From an uncultured Ruminococcus sp. (GTDB lineage Bacteria; Bacillota; Clostridia; Oscillospirales; CAG-272), in the NCBI GenBank assembly GCA_902778205.1, contig CACYWX010000072.1:1-10757 (forward strand): 10,757 nt of DNA, written 5' to 3'. The notes under the pieces are model-generated. The model was not told the DNA's origin and did not search any database. It saw nothing but the letters and a program-made list of their open reading frames with translations. Shown in pieces: positions 1 to 5,515 of the stretch (within the stretch, counting starts at the first letter, position 1; each line of letters opens with the position of its first letter). Both the position numbers and the translations under genes were made by a program.

Positions 1-20
1 CTGCGCGTCATCTGATTTCC

Positions 21-63
21 AAAGAAAATCAAACGATCCCCCGGCCGTGCGACCGGGGGATCG
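21..63 (-). terminator. Intrinsic terminator of the leftward operon
   Basis: A perfect 11-bp inverted repeat (34-44 pairing with 53-63, CGATCCCCCGG arms) encloses an 8-nt loop. Read on the minus strand it is followed at once by TTTGATTTTCTTT, a typical U-rich tail. It sits 5 bases after the stop codon of the carboxypeptidase gene, so it most likely ends the transcript that begins upstream of the solute-binding protein gene at 7027. Confidence 0.9.
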
Positions 64-68
64 CTGTA

Positions 69-1340
69 TCACTGCTGCAGGATGCCCATGTGCTCCACGT
101 ATTCTTCCAGACACCAGTCGTTCTTTGTCATGATCGCGGCGGCCTCCGTACCGACGTAGCGGATGTGCCAGGCCTCCGCGATGAAGCCGGTGAGCTTCTG
201 CTTTTCGGCGGTGAAGCGCACGACGAAGCCGTACTCGTGGCAGTGCTTGTGCAGCCACTTCTGCTGGGGCGTGCCCGCGAAGCTGACCCCCGGAACGGTG
301 ACGTCGAAGGCGAGCCCCGTCTGGTGCTCACTGGCGCCGGCGGGCGCAACGGTGTTGTAGGTCGCCGACAGCGCCTGCTTGCGGCTCCAGTCGGAGTGGT
401 TGCGCAGGTAGGCGGCGACGGAGTTGTCCACCAGCTTTTGCTGGTCCCGGCCTGTGCGGTAGGCGGAGGAAATCTGCCAGTCACCCACGCCGTCCGCGAT
501 GGCATCCTGCAGCATCCGGCCGAGCGCCTCCGTAGCCGTCTTGTTGGCGCGCGTCCCCTGGTACTTGACCTTTACGACGTCCGGGGAAAGCACGCTTTCG
601 ATGGCGACGAGGCCGGAGGGCACGTAGTTTGCGTCCAGCATGTGCTCCCGGTTGACCAGAATGAGGAAGTCCATCGCGGGGGCCGCGCTGGCCGGCAGGG
701 CGGTGCCGCCGTAAAGAAGGGACAGGGTTTTCTGGCCGGCAATGCCGTCGGCGGTCAGGCCGTTGACGGCCTGAAAGAAGGTGACGGCTGCCAGCGTGTT
801 GGCGCCGAAGCTGCCGTCGGCCGTGTCGTTCAGGTAACCGAGGGAGGCGAGCGCCTGCTGCATTCTGCGCACGTCCTCGCCTTGTGCGCCCTTGCGCAGG
901 GTGGCGTAGCCTTCCGGTGTCGGCTCCGTCGTGGGCTCCGGCGTATCGGTCGGCAGCGGGGTGAAGAGCACGCCCTCCGTCTCCTGTGCCCCGGGGATGA
1001 GATCCTCCCCGCCGTAACCGTACTGGGCGCCGAAAGGAGCGTATGCGCGCGGCGTCGGCGTGATGGTGGGGACGGGGGAAGGCGTGGGCTCCGGCGTCGG
1101 GGTTCCGGAGGCCTCCGCCTCGGCGAAGAGCAGCGCGCTGTCCCTGGGGTCGGCCAGCAGGCGGGTCATCCCGGAGAACACCCACACCACGAGCAGGACG
1201 AAGAGCGCCGCCAGCGTAAAGCGTACGGCGCCGCCTGCCGTGCCCGGCCGCTGCGGTTGACGGGCCGCGGGCTTTGCCGGCGCCGGCTCTTCTTCAGGGT
1301 TGGCGGCACGCTGTGCCGGCCTTCTTCTTCGTTCAGGCAT
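69..1340 (-). CDS. Membrane-anchored VanY-type D-alanyl-D-alanine carboxypeptidase with peptidoglycan-binding domain
   Basis: The 423-residue protein is predicted to remove the terminal D-Ala from peptidoglycan stem peptides outside the membrane. A basic, proline-rich cytoplasmic tail (1-40) is followed by one membrane segment (about 41-57) with no lipobox. Two Thr/Pro-rich spacers (about 79-98 and 127-143) flank a short stretch. A peptidoglycan-binding type 1 domain (about 146-210, with DGSFGANTLAAVTFFQ) comes next, and a VanY/M15B peptidase domain lies at about 225-410. The zinc and catalytic motifs are intact: SSAYR (291-295), SEHQTGLAFD (337-346, His339 and Asp346) and EAWHIRY (389-395, Glu389 and His392). 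The start at 1340 is chosen because AAGGAG lies 8 nt upstream; the longer open frame to 1556 runs into the preceding gene. That site overlaps the end of the DltD-like gene (stop 13 nt upstream), so translation may be coupled. It is the last gene before the terminator. It probably serves cell-wall maturation, since no VanHAX or VanRS genes are present. Confidence 0.92.
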   Translation of the reverse strand: MPERRRRPAQRAANPEEEPAPAKPAARQPQRPGTAGGAVRFTLAALFVLLVVWVFSGMTRLLADPRDSALLFAEAEASGTPTPEPTPSPVPTITPTPRAYAPFGAQYGYGGEDLIPGAQETEGVLFTPLPTDTPEPTTEPTPEGYATLRKGAQGEDVRRMQQALASLGYLNDTADGSFGANTLAAVTFFQAVNGLTADGIAGQKTLSLLYGGTALPASAAPAMDFLILVNREHMLDANYVPSGLVAIESVLSPDVVKVKYQGTRANKTATEALGRMLQDAIADGVGDWQISSAYRTGRDQQKLVDNSVAAYLRNHSDWSRKQALSATYNTVAPAGASEHQTGLAFDVTVPGVSFAGTPQQKWLHKHCHEYGFVVRFTAEKQKLTGFIAEAWHIRYVGTEAAAIMTKNDWCLEEYVEHMGILQQ

Positions 1341-1353
1341 AGTGTCTTCTCCT

Positions 1354-2418
1354 TCAGTATACCCAGCCACCGGCGGCGATCTGCGCGTCGGCCCACGCGT
1401 GGAGCTGCCGTGTGGCGGCGTCCAGCTGCGCGCGGGAGCGGACGGCGCCGTCTCCCGAGGCGATGGCGTCGGTGATGGCGTCGTTGATCCACGCCCCGTA
1501 GTGCGTCGTGTCCTTGTAATTCGAAAGGTCCAGAACCCAGTCCGCATGGGCGGCAAAGTCGTAAAGCGTCACGTTGTCATAGCCGGACAGGGCGTCGTAG
1601 GCGAGGGAACGCAGGGCGAGCACGGCTTCCAGCGTGCCGCGGCTCTCCATGGTCGCCCATTCCGCGGCGGAATAGGGCGGAAAGAAAACCTCAAAGCGCG
1701 TTTCGGGGTGCGCCTCGATAAAGGGGAGCAGGTGCATTTTCAGGTTAGCCTCCCCGTTTGCCAGGTGCGCCTCGGCGGGGAGCATCTGTTCCGGCGCGGT
1801 AAACTGTGCGTTGTAGAGCGCGACGGGACCGTATTCGTCCCGGCCGGCCCAGCTGTACATCGTATCCCGGATGGAATCGTCCTGCCGCCGGCCCCAGGTG
1901 CGCAGGCACCGCGGCAGGAACCCGGCCAGGACGCTGCGGTTCAGCCAGTAGGCGACGTCGTTTGCGGGGTTGTCGTCGTAGAGGTAGAAGGGGACGGGGC
2001 TGCCCGTCTTGTCCGGCGCGCCGACCATGGAGTAGACGTCCAGCCCGTAGACGACGCGCGCCATCTCATGGTTTTGAAAGGCCAGGCGCAGCAGCAGCGC
2101 GTGGTTGTACAGCGTGCCGGCGGAGGTGCACAGCTTGATGAAGCGCCCGCCGAGCCGCTCTTCCATATAGGACGGGCGGAAGTTCTCTGTGACGGAGGTG
2201 CCGACGATGGCGCTGTCGTACGCGTAATTCCGCACGATGCCCGCGTTGCTGTAGACCTGCGTCGTATTGTCGATGGGCGGGATGAAGTGCGTGGAGAGCC
2301 GGTAGATCTGGAACGGATCGACGGCGATCACCAGCAGCGACAGCAGCGCGAGCGATGCAATCAGCAGCGGGAGCGTCACCTTCAGCCACGCGCGGCGGCT
2401 CATTTCCTTCATTCTCAT
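1354..2418 (-). CDS. DltD-like SGNH-fold membrane protein, partner of an MBOAT acyltransferase
   Basis: The product is about 354 residues, with one N-terminal membrane segment (about 12-33) and an extracytoplasmic domain. A nucleophile block with GTSVTENF (73-80, Ser75 as candidate nucleophile) and a C-terminal DTTH (303-306) resemble the block I serine and the Asp/His pair of SGNH/GDSL hydrolases. Proteins of this type follow MBOAT genes in dlt-like or O-acylation operons, where they help transfer an acyl or D-alanyl group to an envelope polymer. Here the preceding gene is an MBOAT remnant whose stop (2423-2425) lies 4 nt before the ATG at 2418. That start has no clear Shine-Dalgarno sequence. 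In-frame ATGs at 2412 and 2403 are alternatives, so the exact start is uncertain. The 3' end overlaps the ribosome binding site of the carboxypeptidase gene. The family-level call is fairly secure. The substrate is unknown, and with its acyltransferase broken the protein may be idle here. Confidence 0.75.
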   Translation of the reverse strand: MRMKEMSRRAWLKVTLPLLIASLALLSLLVIAVDPFQIYRLSTHFIPPIDNTTQVYSNAGIVRNYAYDSAIVGTSVTENFRPSYMEERLGGRFIKLCTSAGTLYNHALLLRLAFQNHEMARVVYGLDVYSMVGAPDKTGSPVPFYLYDDNPANDVAYWLNRSVLAGFLPRCLRTWGRRQDDSIRDTMYSWAGRDEYGPVALYNAQFTAPEQMLPAEAHLANGEANLKMHLLPFIEAHPETRFEVFFPPYSAAEWATMESRGTLEAVLALRSLAYDALSGYDNVTLYDFAAHADWVLDLSNYKDTTHYGAWINDAITDAIASGDGAVRSRAQLDAATRQLHAWADAQIAAGGWVY

Positions 2419-2422
2419 GGCG

Positions 2423-2722
2423 TCAGAAATTGAAGTAGAGGAAGACGGAGACGCGGGAGAGCGAGAGGGTGCACACGACGATGAGCGCGACCGTGACAAA
2501 CGCATTCAACCAGCCGGGCTTAAAGTCCATCGTCCGCTCGTACACGTTGCGCATGCCCAGACAGGCCGTCAGCGAAGCGACGTACCAGACGAGCATGTAC
2601 AGCGCGTTGTAGCCCGGATGGAAGCCGCCGGGGAGCGCGAAGGCGGAGGTGATGGAGGCGGAAAGCGGTCCGGTCCGGATCTGCTCGTGCGGCGGAGAGG
2701 ATGCGGTCCAGGGTTTTCATGA
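2423..2722 (-). pseudogene. Deletion scar: start of a dltA-like ligase gene joined to the 3' end of an MBOAT (dltB-like) gene
   Basis: Two different reading frames each look real over part of this stretch. From ATG 2722, with GGAGG about 8 nt upstream and an ATGA overlap with the vanW stop, the first ~21 codons contain ARADPDRTAFR. That is typical of the extreme N-terminus of AMP-forming ligases such as D-alanine-carrier protein ligase. The frame then turns into arginine-rich nonsense. In another frame, open from 2719, the last ~75 codons encode two hydrophobic segments and end in VSVFLYFNF and TGA (2423-2425), the usual type of C-terminus for membrane-bound O-acyltransferases. Normal family lengths are about 500 residues for DltA and 400-500 for MBOAT, so most of both genes, including the acyltransferase catalytic His, is missing. 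The join lies somewhere near 2640-2690. The MBOAT assignment is moderately firm; the ligase assignment rests on about 20 residues. Confidence 0.65.
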
Positions 2723-3562
2723 GCCTGCCTCCTCCGTGCTCTCCCGGATCTGGTCCGGCGGTATGAGGCTGTAGTCGTAGAGGACCTCGGAGTGGTTGTC
2801 CAGGATCAGCTCCTTCCGGACAAGGGCTCCGGTCTCCCGGTCCGTGACGATGCGGTACACCTGCGAGATCCGGTAGAACTTGTCCCCCTCCCTCCGGAAA
2901 TGGTGGTTTTCCTCCACGAGCCGGTACCGGCAGGGAAAGGGCCGTTCGCTGGTGAGTTCTCCGCAGAGCTCCCCGTTCTCGATCCAGACCATGATCCGGA
3001 CGGACTGGTCCGTATCGTTGCGGAAGCGGTAGTCCACGTTGTTGTAGCAGACGGAGGTGCCCGTTCCGAAGGGGACCCGACGCCGGTCGTCCGGGAAGAG
3101 GGCGTCCGAATGGTGGTGCAGCTCCGTGACCGTCAGAGGGCTGTTCAGCACGAGCCAGTGGATCATGTTGGCCATCTGGCAGAGGCCGCCGCCGTAATCG
3201 GAGAGCATGCCGTTCTTCGAGATGACCAGACCCTTTTTGTAGCCCTTGCGGCGGGTGGTGCTGCCCACGGTACGCCAGAAGGAGAAGGTCTCGCCGGGGC
3301 CCGCCGTTATGCCGTTGATTTTCCGGCAGGCCAGGGCGATGTTGGTGACCTTGTTTTCCTGCAGCTCCATGTCCACGCCGTTCAGCCGGCGGAGCAGCAG
3401 GGAGGTGTGGCTTTTGACCAGATTGGGGAGAGGCGTCTCTTCCCGTCGGGAGGCGAAGCGGTCATGGGAGCAGAGGTCCTTCAGGCGCCGCAGGAGGATT
3501 TCCTTCTCCGCGGAGATCGCGTAGGTCAGCGGGCTGATTTCGCAGAAGAGCTTTCTTGCCAT
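2717..3562 (-). CDS. vanW: VanW family protein
   Basis: The 281-residue protein matches the VanW family along its whole length. It begins MARKLFCEISPLTYAIS and carries the conserved blocks PGETFSFW (89-96), GGGLCQ (124-129), LHHHSDALFPD (148-158) and FGTGTS (165-170). VanW was first seen as an accessory gene in VanB-type glycopeptide resistance clusters, but the family is common in Clostridia outside resistance loci and its biochemical function is unknown. No signal peptide is visible. ATG 3562 is chosen because the family begins at this MARK-like sequence. A TTG at 3580 that overlaps the stop of the preceding gene would add six residues. Neither start has a strong ribosome binding site, so translation is probably coupled to the solute-binding protein gene, whose stop is 14 nt upstream. 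Its own stop overlaps the ATG of the next, broken gene. No vanHBX, vanRS or other resistance gene is present, so an envelope role is more likely than vancomycin resistance. Confidence 0.93.
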   Translation of the reverse strand: MARKLFCEISPLTYAISAEKEILLRRLKDLCSHDRFASRREETPLPNLVKSHTSLLLRRLNGVDMELQENKVTNIALACRKINGITAGPGETFSFWRTVGSTTRRKGYKKGLVISKNGMLSDYGGGLCQMANMIHWLVLNSPLTVTELHHHSDALFPDDRRRVPFGTGTSVCYNNVDYRFRNDTDQSVRIMVWIENGELCGELTSERPFPCRYRLVEENHHFRREGDKFYRISQVYRIVTDRETGALVRKELILDNHSEVLYDYSLIPPDQIRESTEEAGS

Positions 3563-3576
3563 GGCGCGTTCCCGGC

Positions 3577-5094
3577 TCAATCCTCGCCGGTGAAGAGCTT
3601 GACGACCTTGCCGTAATACTTCTCCACGACCTTGGCCTTCTTCTGGTAGTAGGAGGTCATGTCGGGATGGGAGGCGTCGGCCAGCATATCCTGGAACCAG
3701 AAGGACGCGCCGTTCCAGTTGTCGTAGACGTAGCCCAGGTCAAAGACGCGGGCGTTCACGCACAGATCCATCATTTCGGCGTCCTCGGGGGAGGAGGCGT
3801 ACCGCTGCTTCAGGCACACGTCGAAGTAGGCGGGCATGACCTGCTTGTAGCTCTCGGCGCAGAGGACCTCGGACATGAGGCCGATGAAGTCCAGATCGTC
3901 GCCGGTTTCGGTGATGAGGATGCTCATGGCCTCGTGGTTGCCGTCCACCATGGTGCGGTATTCCTCCTGCGCCTCGTCGTACTTGGGGTAGGGGATGACG
4001 CCGTAGTCGTGCTCGAAGTCCGCCAGGAAGGAGATGGTGCCGTCCAGGTAGGCGTTGCAGGTCAGGCAGCCGTATTCGGAGAAGAGGCGCATGCCGGCCT
4101 TGTGGGCGCCTTCCTTATAGATGCCGGGGGTCTCGTTGATGAGGCTCCAGCACTTGTCGTAGGCGTCCACCAGATGCTCGGAGTAGTAATGGAATTCCTG
4201 CTCGCCGGAGTCGCCCTTGGAGAAGATCAGGTTGCCGGTGGACCAGTAATAGGTGTTGAGATTGGAGTAGATGTCGGTGCCCATGCCGTAGTAGTCGCCC
4301 ACATCCTCCACGCCGTTGCCGTTGGTGTCGGTGTAGACCTGGGAGCAGACGGCCTTCAGGGCATCCACGGTCCAGCGGCCCTCCTTCACCACGGCGTAGA
4401 AGTCCTCCAGCTGGTAGTTCTTCGACTGGTCCCGGTCATAGAGCATGACGTAGGAGCGGCCCACGGTGGAGAGGGCGAAGTCGCCCATGGCCATGAAGCA
4501 CTTGCCGGCGATGGTCAGGTCGTCCACATTGGAGTCGGACCACCAGTTGCGCGTGAAGTCCACGTTCGGGATATCGTACCAGTTGTGGTAATAGCCCTTC
4601 ATGGCGGAGCCGGAGGAGGACACCACGTGGAACTGGAGCAGGTCGAAGGAATCGTTGTCCGCCGCCTTAACGGCCTTGGCGATATTGGTGGAGAGGTTGC
4701 TGTAGGTATCGATGCCGGAATAGACCACGTTGACGTTATAGCGCTCGCCCACGGTGGAGTTGCGGCGGAAGACGGCGTCGTTCACGCCCTCGCCGTTCAG
4801 GTCCTCGGTGGTGATATAGACGCCGAAGCCCTCCTCGTCGGAGCCGACGACGATGAAGTCCCGGCCGCCGAAGTCCCGCTCGGGGAGGTTGTCCTGTTCG
4901 GCCATGCGGGAGGCGTAGGGATCGTCCGGTTCGGGTTCGGTTTCGGCGGCGTCTCCGGCCTCGGGGGTCTGGGCGGCCGGGGTGCTGGCGGATGTGCCTG
5001 CGTTATCGGAGGCGTTTTCGGTGGACTGGCTGCACCCTGCCGCAAGCGGGCAGAGCAGAAGGAGGGCCAGGATGGCGGATAAGGTTTTCTTCAT
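3577..5094 (-). CDS. Extracellular solute-binding lipoprotein (ABC-type, family 1-like), copy 1
   Basis: The 505-residue protein has a lipoprotein signal peptide (MKK start, hydrophobic core, LAAGC with lipid-bearing Cys21). An Ala/Ser/Thr/Glu-rich linker runs to about residue 68. A solute-binding fold follows that contains NGEGVNDAVFRRN (100-112), FDLLQFHV (150-157) and WWSDSNVDDL (184-193). Residues 256-267 (DTNGNGVEDVGD) fit an EF-hand-like calcium loop, as is common in sugar-binding proteins of this group. The C-terminal half has DYGVIPYPKYDEAQ and MMDLCVNARVFDLGYVYDNW. ATG 5094 is supported by GGAGG 7 nt upstream. The protein is clearly paralogous to the product of 5516-7027. It lies in the same transcript, with a broken third copy between them. 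No permease or ATPase gene is nearby, so the transporter partner and the substrate are unknown. A carbohydrate or oligosaccharide ligand is plausible. Confidence 0.9.
   Translation of the reverse strand: MKKTLSAILALLLLCPLAAGCSQSTENASDNAGTSASTPAAQTPEAGDAAETEPEPDDPYASRMAEQDNLPERDFGGRDFIVVGSDEEGFGVYITTEDLNGEGVNDAVFRRNSTVGERYNVNVVYSGIDTYSNLSTNIAKAVKAADNDSFDLLQFHVVSSSGSAMKGYYHNWYDIPNVDFTRNWWSDSNVDDLTIAGKCFMAMGDFALSTVGRSYVMLYDRDQSKNYQLEDFYAVVKEGRWTVDALKAVCSQVYTDTNGNGVEDVGDYYGMGTDIYSNLNTYYWSTGNLIFSKGDSGEQEFHYYSEHLVDAYDKCWSLINETPGIYKEGAHKAGMRLFSEYGCLTCNAYLDGTISFLADFEHDYGVIPYPKYDEAQEEYRTMVDGNHEAMSILITETGDDLDFIGLMSEVLCAESYKQVMPAYFDVCLKQRYASSPEDAEMMDLCVNARVFDLGYVYDNWNGASFWFQDMLADASHPDMTSYYQKKAKVVEKYYGKVVKLFTGED
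5011..5034. repeat. 24-bp direct repeat, copy A (in solute-binding protein copy 1)
   Basis: An exact 24-base block here, beginning GGCGTTTTCGG and ending GGCTGCA on the plus strand, recurs at 5389-5412. Bases on both sides differ. In both places it encodes the residues just after the lipobox Cys (the SQSTENA region), so it marks common ancestry or gene conversion between the signal/linker ends of the intact copy and the broken copy. It is not a mobile-element end. Confidence 0.85.
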
Positions 5095-5164
5095 ATGAAT
5101 GCCTCCATGAAGGAAAGTTGATCGGGTTGGGTATGTATGGGGCCTGTTTTCCTCGGACTGCGCG

Positions 5165-5475
5165 TCAGCCCTCGGTGCGTTCACGGAAGGATTTCACGAT
5201 TTTTTCCAGCTGCTTGTTCGAGACCTTTTCCAGGGACTTATACTTGGATGCAAAGTCTCCGTCTCCGATGACGGCGTTATAGAAGGTGGCCTGCATCAGC
5301 ACCTGGCTCAGCTCGTTGGACCAGGCCAGCGGGAAGGAATCGCCGATGTTGTCGTGGATGATGTCGATCATCTGGCGGCGTCATCTCCGGCGTTTTCGGT
5401 GGACTGGCTGCAGGAGGCGAAGGAGAGGGAGGCGAGGAGGACGGCCAGCAGGAGGGATACGGTTCTGTTCTTCAT
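5165..5475 (-). pseudogene. Solute-binding lipoprotein gene with a large out-of-frame internal deletion
   Basis: ATG 5475 opens a 35-codon frame encoding a complete lipoprotein signal peptide (MKN start, hydrophobic core, FASC lipobox) and the linker SQSTENAGDD, ending at TGA 5368-5370. The ATG of an overlapping frame (5369-5371) begins about 68 codons containing IGDSFPLAW, NAVIGDGDFASKYKS and LEKIVKSF. This stretch resembles the extreme C-terminus of a solute-binding protein. A normal member has about 500 residues, so roughly 400 codons between the two parts are missing and the join is out of frame. The C-terminal part is unlike the tails of the two intact neighbours, so the parent was either a more divergent third paralogue or two genes. 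The signal-peptide end shares an exact 24-base block with copy 1. No good ribosome binding site precedes ATG 5475. A short secreted peptide of about 13 residues after the lipid Cys could still be made. Confidence 0.8.
5389..5412. repeat. 24-bp direct repeat, copy B (in broken solute-binding protein gene)
   Basis: This is the second exact copy of the block at 5011-5034, in the same orientation about 378 bases away. It ends about 12 codons before the frameshifted join of the broken gene. Recombination between the two copies would delete the broken gene's C-terminal part and copy 1's signal peptide, giving a hybrid lipoprotein gene. Confidence 0.85.
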
Positions 5476-5515
5476 GGGAGAGGGAATACCTTTTGTGATT
5501 GCCTATCGGGGCGGA

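Noticed and set aside
1..10. The first ten bases of the window recur at 5159-5168
   Set aside because: A 10-base match in 10.7 kb is compatible with chance, and the flanks do not match.
256..1140. Repeated GGC-TCCGGCGT-like units in the carboxypeptidase gene (about 915-945 and 1080-1105)
   Set aside because: They encode the Thr/Pro-rich spacers of the protein; they are coding low complexity, not a CRISPR or regulatory repeat.
1341..1556. Extended N-terminus of the carboxypeptidase frame (495 codons)
   Set aside because: The extra 72 residues are Pro/Arg/Thr-rich and overlap the DltD-like coding sequence; AAGGAG before the ATG at 1340 gives a better start.
69..3562. Vancomycin resistance cluster
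   Set aside because: Only VanW- and VanY-type proteins occur; the ligase, VanH, VanX and VanRS genes needed for resistance are absent from the window.
3556..5082. Long plus-strand open frame (508 codons) opposite solute-binding protein copy 1, and similar ones at 90-1475, 1300-2433, 5354-6256 and 7309-8454
   Set aside because: Their products are low-complexity Val/Gly/Ala/His- or Arg-rich, lack recognisable domains, and mirror confident minus-strand genes. GC-biased third positions create such antisense frames.
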